From Diadema setosum (Eukaryota > Echinodermata > Echinoidea > Diadematoida > Diadematidae), in assembly GCA_033980235.1 (NCBI GenBank), contig CM067072.1, positions 27,000,192 through 27,064,191 on the forward strand: a DNA stretch of 64,000 nucleotides, read 5' to 3'. The position numbers and the translations under genes were made by a program. The notes beneath the pieces are model-generated. The model saw only the letters and a list, made by a program, of their open reading frames with translations. It was not told the origin of the DNA and made no database searches. Shown here one piece after another: positions 22,150 through 34,915 of this stretch; positions within the stretch are counted from its first letter, which is position 1; each line of letters opens with the position of its first letter.

Positions 22150-22998
22150 TAAAGATGATGACATATAGGAGGCTTACGTATTTAAAAGATGTAGCAATGT
22201 ATAATTCCATTACATTACCGCTTGCTTAACAAGTTCACTGTGTAGAATTTATGTTTTCTCTGAATCCCTATACTCGTGCGTTCCTATGGTAAAGCTGTCA
22301 TGCATGTTACCATCCTTTCTCATTGTGATTTGTAACTAAATTTTGAAGACGTTCTTTTTAATTCCTTATCCCCATCACTGTAAAGTCTGAAACTCTGAAC
22401 CGAGTGACCGATTTAAATAGTTTTTCAAATGTAAAAGTCATCCGGAAGTTTTTAGCAGAGACGCAAGTTTGAAATTGCACTGACATCACGTGATCACTCT
22501 GTTTCGTATGAGCGAAAGCGCCCTCAAAGATGAAAATCAGTGATCGTGTGCACAACGCACAATGCCTCATCTGAGTTTTGTTGAAGGCGCCTGTTCGAAG
22601 TGCAGAATATATGCGATAAGAAATATAACGTATAGGGATTGGGTGCGATTTTAGAATGGGAAAATATGATTTTCGTGATTACGCTATAAAGATAAGAACT
22701 GCTTGAAATATGAAGCTTCGACTTAATTTCAAAACGAGCGATGTCAGTCGTCTATCCAAACATCTTTCTGTGTGCTTTTTTTTTTCTTTTGCGATATATA
22801 CATGTAAATGGAAAATAAACGAGACAGCCTGTAATGAATGATAAATTACAAAAAATAATGATACTTTAATTTGATGCTACCTGGCTTAATTTGGACTTTA
22901 TTCGGAATTAATGACAAACTTTCGCGCTGTAACGTAGTAACGTGTAACGTAGGTGTAAGCGAAATTGTATCGTTTATTAAACATGCTTGGTGATTATC

Positions 22999-23038
22999 TA
23001 AAAAAAAAAAAAAAAAATACAAGACCCAAAAAAAAAAA
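22999..23038. repeat. Poly-A tracts
   Basis: Two A runs separated by TACAAGACCC. Confidence 0.9.
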
Positions 23039-23916
23039 CTATAAGAATGCCATTATTGCGCACGGTCGACCGGGATGCCTTCTCTTCTCATGCATGCAAT
23101 CACTGTTCTGCTCTAAGAACATGGCGCTTAATTTACCTTTTTTTTATTCCAGAGCTCACTGATCTCGACCATCGACTGATTGAATTCTAACCCTCTCAGA
23201 ACCAAGCAGATTATGTTTGCCAATATATTTCTATCCCCTGTTAGAAAACCAGTGACATTATTTCTGGACTTATACCTTGTCGATTTCGTGGCGAGGTAGT
23301 GACATTTTAGCTCAGATTTTTTAATGATCTTTGTCCGTAGTGTTTGCCCTTTGACTACTGTCATTTCAGGTGATGTCGATAATGTCTCTCCATCTTATTA
23401 ATCACTGTACCACCAGTGAATATTCCATGCTGAAGTTAGAGCTCGAGAATGATATTTTTCCAAAGACTACAGTGACCTTTGACCTTGATTTGTTACCATA
23501 AACCAGTAGGGCCTATACTATGTCCATGCATTCATTTATTTATGTTGAATATTAATAAACAATATACATGTATATACATGTATTTCTCCCTGTCCGACTT
23601 AAATGTTGTCACTGGATATTGTCTGCGGCTGATGTAATAATTCTTTTCTTTTCCACAAAAAGTATAATGTGAATTTTGAGCGTGACTTACGACCTTTCGT
23701 CCCTATTGTATCATTAATTTGAATGTAAATCTATTTGTAGATGACGTTACAATAAGAAAATGCAATTTTAAGCCAAACTTCATATCAGAGGGAGTTTGTC
23801 CAAACCAATCAGTGCAGCGCGCCTTATACTGCTAAACGCCCGTATACGCGGAACAGGAGCACGAACCAAGAAAATCCAGTCAGAGCATAGAGCTACCCGA
23901 TGGTCAGAGGTTATTC

Positions 23917-24305
23917 TTAAAGGGACTGTACAGTACTGGTTGAGGTGGGGATTCATGTTTTGAACATTCCTAAGTGAGATAATGAAAAGCCTCTTATGAA
24001 ATATGGAAGAGCATGTAATTTTAAGAAGGATTCAACGTTTATTTGATGAAAATTGGTTTTCAAATGGCTGAGATATCCCAAAACGTGCTAATAATAAAAG
24101 GCGACATGCCACAACTTTATTAGGATCTCTTTGTTTCACCTTGTTTTTGGATATCTCAGCCATTTTAAAACCGATTTTAATCGAATAAACTTTTGATACC
24201 CCTTAGAACTGCATGCTCTTTGACATCTCAGAGTGGTTTCTGAATATCTCGCAAAACGTTAAAAGCTAAATCCTCACCTTGACCAGAACTGTACACACCC
24301 TTTAA
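23917..24305. mobile_element. Kolobok-like MITE with TTAA target duplication
   Basis: TTAA (23917-23920) is followed by AGGGACTGTACAGTACTGG. The other end reads CAGAACTGTACACACCCT and is followed by TTAA (24302-24305). Arms of more than 100 bp are imperfectly complementary, with GGATATCTCAGCCATTT matched by its complement. TTAA duplications with AGGG termini are typical of Kolobok elements; piggyBac MITEs are the alternative. The element is 381 bp with no coding sequence. Confidence 0.75.
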
Positions 24306-24835
24306 ATCACCATTATGAGATGTAGGAAGGACAGACGGTCGAACGGACGACCCGAAAACAGAATCCGGCACCCTTCTGGTCAAAGACATATAAAGAGAAT
24401 TGAATGACGACTATTGCCGGCAGATTGTAGGCCCTAACTGGTTGGGAAAGAAATAAAACCAGCACTTCGATTAACACTCGTGAATATGACGAATTAAATC
24501 AAAGCTAGAAATACGTATACTGTAGATGAGAAATTTATGAATATTCTAAATGTTACAAAAAATGATATTCGAATATTATAACCCTTTCAGAAGATATGAA
24601 AATTCGCATGTCCAAGCAATATTCTGCTTTTAGACCTAAATGGCGTATCATTTATTTTTACATCCTATAAGAAAAAGGAATATGATGAATGAACCAGAGC
24701 TGAACAAGAATGGAATATGATGATGTATAATGTATGTTTTTATTATCTTTATCACTTTCATCGTATTAGTCATTATGCCCAGTATTTTTACCCCCACCGT
24801 GATCATGGTGATTACATGGTTATTTCAATGTGAAG

Positions 24836-25880
24836 TACGGTTCAACGAGAGATGTCCGTTATTCCGAAGGTTCGTTTATCCGAAAATGACATATGGATTG
24901 GTGATAATCTGTATAGAGGTTCGTTACTCCGAAAATGAAATGGGGTGGTTATTCCAGAGGTTCGTTAATCGGAAAATGAAAGAAGGTTAATTCGTTAATC
25001 CGATAATGAGGGTTCTTTATTCTGAAGGATCGGTAATCCGAAAATGAAATAAGGGTCGTTATTCCAAAAATTCATTATTCCGAAGGTTCGTTCTTCCGAA
25101 GGCTCGTTCTTCCGCGAAGGTTCGTCAATCCAAAAGTGAAATGTAATGTTCGTTATGAATAATCTTTGGCGAAATTGTAATAGGTGGGGATCACCGTTTC
25201 TGGGGAGAAGTTAAGGAGGATGGGAAGGGGCTGATCTGGCATGACTAGGGGAGCACACAACATGATCCTTTTTAAGAGAGTGTCCAGCAAACGTATGTGT
25301 GATTTTTTTTTTCAGTGCCTTTGAGTGGCGTCTTATAATACTTGTTTTTTCATGCGTTGCCCATCCTCACGACGTACAAGAGGGAAGGGTAGCATAATTA
25401 TGGGGGAAGAGAAGGAGAAAATACTTCCTTTTTCAGCAATAATTTCACAATTTTTCAGCAATTATTTCACAATTACAAATTACACTTCTGTGTTCGTCAA
25501 TACATGTATATCGTTTGTGTTTGTGTTACGTGTATGCGTTTACGTGTGTGTTTGTGTGTGTGTGTGTGTGTGCTTGTTTCATTTTGTAATATCCTATCAT
25601 TTTTACTATAGATATAGATATATATTACCCGGTGCTCTGTCACTAAATGAAGTTTATTTCAGTTTTTAAATTGCGATCCCCCTATTTCATTTCCGGATTA
25701 ACAAACCTTCGGAATAACGAATGTTACTTCATTTTCGGATTAATAATTTCAGAATAACGAAACTGATTTCATTTTCGGAATGACTAAACCTTTGGAATAA
25801 GTATAACAAACCTTCGGATTAACGAGCCTTCGGACAGTCGGAATAACAAACCTTAGGAATAACGAATTGTAACCAGATTA
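24836..25880. mobile_element. TU-like foldback element: arms of tandem short units
   Basis: The left arm (about 24836-25140) is a tandem array of variants of GGTTCGTTATTCCGAA and CGTTAATCCGAAAATGAAA. The right arm (about 25688-25880) is the same array in inverse orientation (TTCGGAATAACGAA and similar). The interior of about 550 bp includes a (GT)n tract at 25541-25571. Arms built of short tandem units resemble the sea urchin TU elements. The same units occur at 36160-36632. Confidence 0.7.
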
Positions 25881-26344
25881 AACTTTTATCACTATTATTA
25901 TTCACATAATAAATTAGCTTTCAAAAGAGCTGAATGAAATTCCAGATGAGGTTTGAATTATGATTTTAAGTTCATTTCAGGTTCCATCTTAAAGAACAAT
26001 ATAGCTGCAGTCCAAGCTTTATCATACACTAAAGATAGAGCCTATATACAAAATGCTAATATCATGCAATGTGATCAGTACCGTTGTTGTTTTCTTTTGT
26101 ACCGTCTTTTGTGAATGTTTGTATTTTCTTCATATTCTGTACAAACTCTTTTCTCATTATGTGTGCTTTTTTACCATGTTCTTTTATCATTGTTCAGGGT
26201 AAATATTGTTAAATGGTGCGCACGGACTTGCTTGCAAAACAGCCACGGATTGAGCAAGGTCCTTCTATCACCTCGTTGAAATGAAATTGAAATGAATTGA
26301 GAAGAAATGGAATTGATATTGCTCTACGTAGTGATTACTAACTA

Positions 26345-26925
26345 GTGATTGAAGTTGTAAGACATTATTGTGTCCCCTTCATATACATGTGGATTGAGTG
26401 AATGCAGCAATACTATAGTAGAACACATCAGTGAAAGTTTGAAGAAAATCGGACAATCCGTTCGAAAGTTACGAATTTTTAAAGTATCTGCGTAGTCACT
26501 GCTGGATGAGAAGACTACTACAGTGTATGATGTCATATGCGTACAACGATATGAAGAAAATAAAAAGAGAATTTCAAAAAACTTCACTCTTTGAATAAAG
26601 TGCACATCTCTTGAACTCGTTTTAATATTATTCCCCCTGCCTTCTGAAAGAGAGAAGTCAAGTGTTCTTTTGTTATGTGAGAAAAGTGAAAATAATTATG
26701 TTGAATTTTCTTTATTCTTTCTTTATATCGTTGTACACATGTGACATCACAAGCTATATCAGTCTTCTCATCCAACCTTAAGTGAGCAGAAACTTCATAA
26801 CTTTTGAACGGATTGTCCGATTTTCTTAAAACTCTCACTCATGTGTTCTACTAACATTGCTGCATTCACTCAACCCACATGTCTATGAAGGTGAACAAAC
26901 AACTACTTGTCCTTTAAAGACACGT
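26345..26925. mobile_element. Large foldback MITE (about 560 bp), left end decayed
   Basis: The two halves are complementary over about 230 bp. GATTGAGTGAATGCAGCAAT near 26392 pairs with ATTGCTGCATTCACTCAACC near 26858, and AATCGGACAATCCGTTC near 26447 pairs with GAACGGATTGTCCGATT near 26807. The right end (ACTTGTCCTTTAAAG) contains a TTAA, as in the Kolobok-like element. Long open frames here come from the palindrome. Confidence 0.75.
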
Positions 26926-27805
26926 GAGCTTCAAAACGAAAAAATCCATAGGGACAAGTTTAGCTGATGGATACCATTGTGTGGTTGAGTTCTTGATACA
27001 ATATCGGGAATGCAGTGATTACCAAAGGCTTGTTCTCCGTTTGTTCAATTTTCCATTTGATAATGAACCACTTTGGACCAGTAACATAATATCTTCCTTG
27101 TGGGGAATGTCATTTGGGGTGCATCCAGTCATTCATACTAAATATCCATCTATCTGCAAGTTAAAGGCATAATTGTTTGATCTCGTCTTTCTTTTATATC
27201 ACAAACTCTTCTAAAACATTCGCCTACCACTTGTAGCAGACTTGTTAATCTGTATAGGTCTGAGTTTCAGGCAAGTGAATATAGCGTGAAATCATATTGT
27301 CCTTTTTCGCTAAATCAAAGTTGACTCGCATTCTGTCGAATGTGCATGCTTTGTGTACGTAGTGAGCCTTGACTGGATACCGTGGTGCTGAAGAGTCCAA
27401 ATTCCGTCTGACATGACCCGAAAATCAGAACAATGACGTACAAGTTGCATATAAACATGTATGCTTATTAAAATCAGAACCGGTGGACGGACCCGGGTCC
27501 CTGAACGAGAGATTTAGCGGTGTTAGGAAAGCTGAGAAGTACGAAGTGAATGATGATCTGCTCACTTTTCGTCGAGTGTCGGATTAGTTCCGAAGTCGGG
27601 TATGGAGTCCTCAGGGTAATTCGGATCATTGAATAAAATAACAACTTCAAAGACAACAACTACAGCAAAAAGAACAAGAATGTAGAAAGGTAGAATCGTT
27701 AAAACCGTGGCAGCGACTTCATTTCCATTATCAGATTGTAGCCATAATCCAGTTGATACACTCGCCAGATTATCTGTACGGTGTTGTACGGGACAGAAAA
27801 TCAGG

Positions 27806-27828
27806 TTGTTGTTGTTGTTGTTGTTATT
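27806..27828. repeat. (GTT)n microsatellite
   Basis: Short run of GTT units. Confidence 0.9.
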
Positions 27829-28251
27829 TTCACAGCCATTGATTTGCAAGTCGTAAATCACATCCATAATATATCCCATCTCCTTATTTCAGCTCAATCC
27901 TCAGCCTTCATTAAATTCCTTGAAGTACCATCATGCAGGCAAAACACAAAATCACGTTATCCTGATAACAGCTTATAAAGGGGACCCCCAGGCTTAAGAA
28001 GACTTGTTTATATGTTTCAAGTGTTTTAAATCAATGCCAATAAGCAAGGATAAGCGTTCTACAACATGACCATTTTTTTGTTAAAGAAAAACAAGAAATA
28101 ATTGATGGCGTTTACGGAAATTATCGGGTATAAATGTGAAATCCGTGTGCCACTTTCGTCTGTTTATGCGTTTTAATGCTGCGCGTACGTTCAATGCTTA
28201 TCAATTTTGTAATATCTGGTCCATAGAATCAATTTTTGTACTGTGCAAGAA

Positions 28252-28252
<1 letters not shown>

Positions 28253-28294
<42 letters not shown>
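28253..28294. repeat. Poly-T tract
   Basis: About 42 T. A further (TTTTG)n and G run lies at 28488-28533. Confidence 0.95.
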
Positions 28295-28297
<3 letters not shown>

Positions 28298-28483
28298 TTA
28301 GAATGGAAGCGCTGCAGGACAGAGAATAGCAGCCATGCTTGCACAACTAATCTGTCTCATCTCTTAGCGCTCTCCGACGACGACGGAGGCGAAACGATGA
28401 TAATAATGGATGATCTCGACATTCTATATAACTTGCTCTAATCACCTATAGCGAAGGATTCTTTTTACACGTTATGTCCATAC

Positions 28484-28521
<38 letters not shown>

Positions 28522-28689
28522 TTGGGGGGGGGTCAAATTTTTACTAATCAATGCATTTGGTTATAATTACTTATTCTTAAGTCACATATTTATGTTCCAG
28601 ATTGTTTTTGCGCAGCAGAAGCGAGGCATTGGCGTCATTTTTCGTCGTCGTTGTTGTCATCGGCGTCATTGGCGCTGTCAACAACATAT

Positions 28690-28885
28690 ATAGTGTACTC
28701 TCCACAGCTTTGATCTATGACCACCAAACTCACACCACAGAGCCTCAAAACCTAAAAATGCCGGTCAATGTCGCACATAGGTGAAGTTGGACAAGTTCTA
28801 ATGTCAAAAGGTCGATGAATTTGCCCTGATATGCAATGTACTAACAGGTTTGTTGTGTACTCCCAATTGCTTTCCATAGATTTAA
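28690..28885 (+). repeat. Single unit of the 33.2-34.1 kb minisatellite
   Basis: Contains TGTACTCTCCACAGCTTTGA, ATGACCACCAAACTCACACC and GATGAATTTGCCCTGATA, matching the tandem array downstream of the nested insertion. It lies just upstream of family A here, so the insertion sits close to or within a larger composite. Confidence 0.6.
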
Positions 28886-28904
28886 AGGTCCAGTTTCCCT
28901 TTGG

Positions 28905-29187
28905 GAGCAGTGATTTAAAAAAATGTTCAAGATATCACATTTGATGCATAAGTGTAGGTTTGTTGTAAATCACAAAACATCATACCATATAAAATTTTTG
29001 TGATAAAGCCTAAAATATAAGGAGATATCAGTATATTTCTCAGTAAACCGTAACTGTAGACGGTTTAGTCTGGAAACATTTTTATTTTAACTATTATTCA
29101 CATTTTGTATATTTAATAATATTTACAGCGGTTGTTTCTATCCCTAACTCACATTTTAGAACTATTTTAATAAACAACTATTGCTGG
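28905..29187 (+). repeat. Family A copy, left fragment split by an insertion
   Basis: Aligns with positions 1-290 up to the GCTGG of AATGCTGGG. The remainder (CTTTGTTTCATCTGCAAATG) resumes at 33148. Confidence 0.75.
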
Positions 29188-29779
29188 GGGCTGCACACTA
29201 ACCCATTTTTTTTTTCTACCGGTCCGACCTGTCTCTGTCGGACCCGGCAGTAAACACCACGTTTTACCATTTTTTACTGGTCCGAATAGAAAATTTACTG
29301 GTCTACAACAACAACCTAAAAAACAAACCAAACATTAAATGACTTGTAAACATATTTTCATTTTTTTTTGTCGACTACTATTACCCCCCCCCCCAAAAAA
29401 AAAAATAATGTATTTTTTACAAATTGATATTTTGTAAACTTGCATTGTTTATTGCACAAGAAAGCCTTCAGGGATCATTACATGGAGAAGGAACAAAAAG
29501 GAATCATTTTCGAATTGATTCGTTGATACAAAAAGGAAGAAGAAAAGAAGAAGAAGAAGAAGAAGAAGGGATTGAAATGCGGTCTTTAATTTTCTTCCGA
29601 AAATCTCTTCGCATATCTTGTATGCGTTCTGATAGGTACACTGCAGGGTCGAATTTGTGATGCTTTGTGCTCCTATCTCTTTTCCGTGCATAGAACCATT
29701 TTAAAAGAATTGAATGTTTGTGAATTACAGTGTAAAATGATAATGAATAAAATCAGCTTGTATTAAATGCGTTTGTGAC

Positions 29780-32420
29780 TTTCTAAACATCGGCGTACGT
29801 ATAGAGTAACATGCGTTTCTTAACTTCTGCGCATTTCACACTCTTGGTGCTCAGCTGGATTGCGATGATTTCATGAACTATCTTAGCTGTAATGTTTTCT
29901 GATGCACGCGCCAGAAGGGGTTCTTTATTTTTCTCCCGATTAATCTCTTCGCGTTTGTGCATGCGTTCTTGAAAGGTACACGGCAGTGCCGAATTCGCGA
30001 TCCTATTTGAGCCTATTTCTACCTCAAATATCAGCGGGATTGTGACGATTTCATGAATCACTTTGGCTGTAATCTTTTATGATGAACGCGCCAAAAAAAG
30101 GTCAAAAACGTGTCCGTTATTTTTTTTCCCTGATAAACTCTTCGAATTTTGTAAATGCGTTCTTAAATGACAAACGACACGGCCGAATTCACGATCCTTT
30201 TTTGCGCCTATTTCTACCTCAAATAATTATCAGCGGGATAGTGACGATTTCATGAATTATTTCGGCTGTAATCTTTTGTGATGCACGCACCAGAAGGGTT
30301 GAAAATGCGTTCTTTATTTTTCTACCGAAGATCTCTTCGCATTTGTGCATGCGTTTTTGTTTTTTGTTTTTTGTTTTTCATGCCTCCGCCATGAAGTGTC
30401 GCCGGAGGCATATGTTTTCGGGTTGTCCGTCCTTCCGTCCGTCCGTCCGTCCGTTCGTCCGTAATCAATTATGTGGACAGCATAACTAAACAACCGTTCG
30501 AGGTATTCCAATGAAACTTGGCAGGTGTGTGTATGAGGGGTGAAGTTGTGCCTATCAACTTTTGGGCGCAGATGCTCAAGGCCAAAAGTCAAAGGTCAAG
30601 GTCAAATTCTCAAAATTTCACTATTTCTCCCATATCTATGCAATACCTGAAGGTATTATCATGAAACTTAGTTTATACATGAATTACCCAATAAAGATTC
30701 TCTAGTGAGCGTTTCGGATCATGAGGTCAAACTTCAAAGGTCAAAGGTCAAGTGAAAATGTTAAAATTTCTATTTTTTTTCTCCATATCTCGGAAATGGT
30801 TCAAGGTGTCTTCATGGAACATAGTACATATGCATGTACTGACTGGCAGCGATTATCTAGGAAACTTTGGGGTCACGAAGTCAACGATTAGGGGGTCAAA
30901 GGTCAAGGTCAACTCATTAAATTTCACTTTTCCATTATATTTATGCAATGCCTGCAGGATTTTTCTTGACACTTAGTGAATACATGTATTACCCAATAGA
31001 GATTCTCTGGGATGTTTTTGGCCAAAAAGGTCAAAGGTCAAAAGGTCAAAAGTAAAGTGAAAGTGGTAAATTTCACTTCATCCTCTATATCTTGGAAGTG
31101 GCTCAAGGTATTAGTGAAACTAATATTTATGCATGTTCTGCCTGACAGCGATTCTCTTGGGAATTCTAAGGTCATAGGGTCAAAGGTCAAGGGTTAAAGG
31201 CCAAGTCAAAATGCTAACAATTTACTAGACCGTTCTATTTAATACAGATATTACACTTTTTCTCTTACCTTGAAAATTACTCACTGCATAGACTTATAAA
31301 AAGGTCATAAGTCCTCAAATCCCGAAATACATGTTCTCTTAGAAAATGTAGCCGTTCATCCAAATAAACCTATTTCAAGGAAAGTGAACACTTATGACAT
31401 GTCATTTTAATATTTTGCCAATTAGATGAAACTGTTATCACACATTGTCAAGACGTACTATAGACCTATTAGGAGAATCATACATTAGTGGAGGCATACC
31501 GCGACATTTCTAGGTTTTTTTTTTAATATACCCAGCATGCATGCCCGAATTCGAGTCCTTTTTGCGCCTATTGTTTCCTCAAATTTCAACTGGATTGGTA
31601 TGATTTTTCGGCTGTAATCTTCTATGTATGATGTACGCGCCAAAAGGGATTGAAAAAGTGTCCTTTTTTCTCCCAATAATCTCTTCGCATTTCTTACATG
31701 CGTTCTTTAAAGGTATACGAGACGGCCTAATTCACGATCCTTTTTGCGCCTATTTCTACTTCTGATATCAGCGCGATTACGATGATTTCATGAATTATTT
31801 CGTCTGTAATCTTTTGTGATTCACGCACTAGAAGGGTTGAAAATGCGTTCTTTATTTTTCTCCCGATAATCTCTTCGCGGCCGAATTCACGATCCTTTTT
31901 GCGCCTATACTCCTACCTCAAATATCAGCGGGATAGCGATGATTTCATGAATTACTTCGGATGTAATCTTTTGTGATGCAAGAACCAGAATGGTTGAAAT
32001 TGCGTTCTTTATTTTCTCCCGATAATCTCTTCGCATTTGTGCATGCGTTTTTGTTAACCAACACGGCATGCAGGACCGAATTCGAGATCCTTTTTGCGCC
32101 TATTGTTTCCTCAAATTTCAACGGGATTGCGTTGATTTCATAGATTGTTTTTCGGCTGTAATCTTTTATGATGCACGCACCAAAAGGGGTTGAAAATGTG
32201 TCCTTTTTTTTCTCCCGATAATCTCTTCGGATTTCGTACATGCGTTCTTGAAAGGTGTACGACGCGGCCGATTTCATTATCCTTTTTGGGCCAATTTCTA
32301 CCTCAAATGTCAGTTGGACTGCGATGATTTCATGATTTCTTTTTTCTCCCGACAATCTCTTCACATTTTGTGCATGAGTTCTTGAAAGGTACACGGCACG
32401 CCCAATTTCGTGATGAACGC
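29780..32420. repeat. Tandem array, about 190-bp units, interrupted by a HINE-like element
   Basis: Recurring landmarks are AATCTCTTCGCATTTGTGCA, TGCGTTCTTGAAAGGTAC, GATCCTTTTTGCGCCTATT, ATGATTTCATGAAT and GGCTGTAATCTTTTGTGATG. Units run from about 29780 to 30379 and from 31514 to about 32420. Long minus-strand frames here follow unit periodicity and are not genes. Confidence 0.8.
30380..31513 (+). mobile_element. HINE-like element, copy 1
   Basis: Starts ATGCCTCCGCCATGAAGTG with a foldback GCCGGAGGCAT, then a (GTCC)n microsatellite, an interior rich in AGGTCA half-sites, then GTGGAGGCAT and GCGACATTTCTAG. It is inserted within a T run of one unit of the surrounding array. The 3-prime stem has lost its left arm. 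See 53039 and 62682 for fuller copies. Confidence 0.75.
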
Positions 32421-33147
32421 AAATAATGAAAAAAATGAATAATATGAAATGAAATAAAATGAACGCAATCACATCTATTTGCTGCTGAATATATTTCCAC
32501 TTTTTCTAAAAATCGGCACATGTAAATAAGTTTGAACTTGTCAACTGCCACGCTGCTGCGAAGCCGGGATTTGATTCGGATCTTGCGTTAAAAAACTCAT
32601 GAGTAACATTAACACAGAAATGCGTGCGCTTCTATCAATACTCCTTGTCTGGCATGACCGCCAATCGCAAGCAAACGAACAAACTCCTTGTCTGCATGGC
32701 CGCCGATCGCAAGCAAACGAACGAACAAACGGGGGTTGGGGAATTACAGTACATGCATTTCGGCAGTTACATTGTACCATGGAGCTACCATGATTGTACA
32801 TACCACTTTGCATGTATTGCATGGCATGGCAGTGCGTGAGCTATACCAATGCGCAAGCGAGGGCGAATAACCATCTCGTCGAATGCTAATGCTCAAAACT
32901 AATATTGTTACTGTACAAATTGCATCGGTAGACATAAACGAAAACTTGCGTTAAAACTTGTTGAACAATGCAATATATTGCATTCTATTTCTCCCTGATC
33001 GGGGCTGCTCTTTTTCTTTCTACTGACCCCGCCAAAGCTATTTTTTACTGGTCATGTTGGACCAGTAACTTGTGGATTTCGATGAAAAGTTACTGGCCCG
33101 ACATTGACTTTTACCGGTCGTCGGACCGGCGCCAGTGTGCAGCCCTG

Positions 33148-33185
33148 GCTTTGTTTCATCTGCAAATGGTAAATCATGCCGAAGG
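33148..33185 (+). repeat. Family A copy, right fragment
   Basis: CTTTGTTTCATCTGCAAATG matches 298-317 and continues the copy interrupted at 29187. Confidence 0.7.
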
Positions 33186-34110
33186 CATGACCACCAAACT
33201 CACAACACAGGTGCCGGTACTGAGATGCCGGCCAGGTGTGAATATGGGTGAAGTCCAACATGGTCAAAGTTCAAAATGGCAATGAACTTTCCCTGATAAG
33301 CACTGCATGTATTCACAGTATCGTGGTATACTCTCAATAACTTTCCACAGATTTGAGCTATGGCCACCAAACTCACACCACAAGTACACAGCCTTTAAGA
33401 TGTCGGTCAAGGCCGAATATGAGTAGATTCGATGAATAAGTTCAAATGTCAAATGGTCAATGGTCGGTGAACTTTACCTGGTAAGCGATATACACATAGT
33501 ACTGTGGTCTATTCTTAATAACTTTCCACAGCCACAGGTAGGACTGCATGACCTAAGATGCCGGTCTGATCAAGTGCGAGTGCAGTCCAACAAGTTCAAA
33601 GGTCAATGGTCAATGAACTTTACCGGATAAGCACTTTACACATAGTGTGGTGTACTCTCAATAACTTTCCACATCTTTGAGCTATGACCACCTAATTCAT
33701 ACCACAGGTAGGCCTACATCATCTATAGAATATATTATTAGTGAATTCCGATAAAAGGTCAAAAGGTCATTGAACTTATAAGGACTCTACTCACAGTATT
33801 GTGGTGTACTCTCAATTTCCACATCATTGAGATACACCACAGGTGTATCACCGAAAGATCATGCTGGTCGTGAGTACGAATATTGGTGAATGATTATCAA
33901 TGATAACAAGGTCAAATTGTCACTGAACTTTCCCTGATAAGCACCATCCTTTATTGTGTGCTCATAATAATTTTCCGCAGCTTTGAGATATAACCACAAA
34001 ACTCACACCACCGGTACATCATCTCGAGATGCTGGTCAGGTTCAAATATTGGTCAGGTCGGAAAAGGTCAAATGTAAAAAAAAAGTCAATGAGCTTTCAT
34101 TGAAAAACAA
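33186..34110 (+). repeat. Minisatellite, about 150-180-bp units
   Basis: About five degenerate units marked by CCACCAAACTCACACCACAG, AGATGCCGGTC, GTGAACTTTCCCTGATAAGC and CTCAATAACTTTCCACA. Many units also carry GGTCAAA motifs. Confidence 0.75.
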
Positions 34111-34611
34111 TATAAAAATGCGATATGCAGGCGAGACATCACTTGGCGTTTGCCTTGCTAGCCAAGCTGTACCGTGAAAAGCGGATTGTGCGAAGAATCT
34201 TGGAGGCATAAAATTGTGTTTCTATAAAGAAGTAGTAAAGCAAGTATGATGCCGTAGTTATGCAATCGTCGTAAGAGACATCGCTTAAGAAATAAAGGTC
34301 GACAGTCTTTACTTCAAAAGTTACGTGATTTCCCTCAATACCTCAAGGACAGGCCTAAGTTGAATACATTCAGCGTCTTTGAAAATAACTTATTTGGAAG
34401 CGTGTGAATAGGTTGGATTCCTTCAGACAAAAACATTTCCTTCTCACGCACTCTAATTCACAAAAGCCATGCACTTTTGTGTATGAGACGATTATACTTT
34501 TTGCTTAGAGAGACAAAAAGTAAGTTGACAGGATCTCACCCAGGTACCACGGAACGTTTTTCAATGTGTGGCGGCTGTGGGCGGGATGATGACAGGGGCA
34601 AGGCTCAATGG

Positions 34612-34757
34612 TGCCCCCCCCCCCCCCCCCAACACACACACACACCTTTTCGATTGGGGACGGAATCTTTGGAAAGTGTGGATATTATGGCTTTTCCGCT
34701 ATTATTTTTCTGACCCCCCCCCCCCCCAAAAAAAAAAAAAAAAGTGGGGGGGGGGGC
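34612..34757. repeat. Poly-C, poly-A and poly-G runs
   Basis: C runs at about 34614-34630 and 34716-34727, an A run at 34728-34743 and a G run near 34745-34756. Confidence 0.9.
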
Positions 34758-34915
34758 GTTGAGGGGCTCACCTTCTTCACGTATAAATCGTTACCAAACA
34801 AAATCATTATTTTCGTGTACGCCCGGCCTGCTTTTTGACAATCTATCTATCTATTGATCTATTGATCTAATTCACCCATTTATCTGTCTATGTATCTCTG
34901 CATTATATCATACAG

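Larger units (their letters stand above)
29188..33145. mobile_element. Composite non-autonomous transposon, 12-bp termini GGGCTGCACACT
   Basis: The left end GGGCTGCACACT (29188-29199) and the right end AGTGTGCAGCCC (33134-33145) are perfect inverted repeats. Subterminal CCGGTCCGAC and TTTTTTACTGGTC blocks are also inverted. The element interrupts family A. TGG abuts both ends and may be a 3-bp target duplication. The interior holds a tandem array and a HINE-like insertion. No transposase frame was seen, and the superfamily is unresolved. Confidence 0.65.
17560..34915 (+). other. Intron 1 of the SAMD1-like gene (17.4 kb, repeat-rich)
   Basis: No further exon of this gene was recognised here, and the flanking phases join directly. 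Unannotated parts (17.6-22.0, 22.2-23.9, 24.3-24.8, 25.9-26.3, 26.9-28.2 and 34.1-34.6 kb) are AT-rich with short simple repeats and no convincing coding sequence. A small non-coding RNA or an extra short exon cannot be excluded by reading. Confidence 0.6.

Noticed and set aside
24730..25669. Plus-strand frames near 25 kb
   Set aside because: They cross TU-like tandem units and a (GT)n tract; the protein sequence reflects repeats.
26584..26838. Short minus-strand frame with charged sequence
   Set aside because: Lies entirely in a foldback MITE; the matching inverse frame occurs in the other arm.
31945..32472. 175-residue minus-strand frame
   Set aside because: It follows the about 190-bp tandem units, repeats its own segments (EKRNHEI, TFEVEIGPKRI) and lies within a repeat array.
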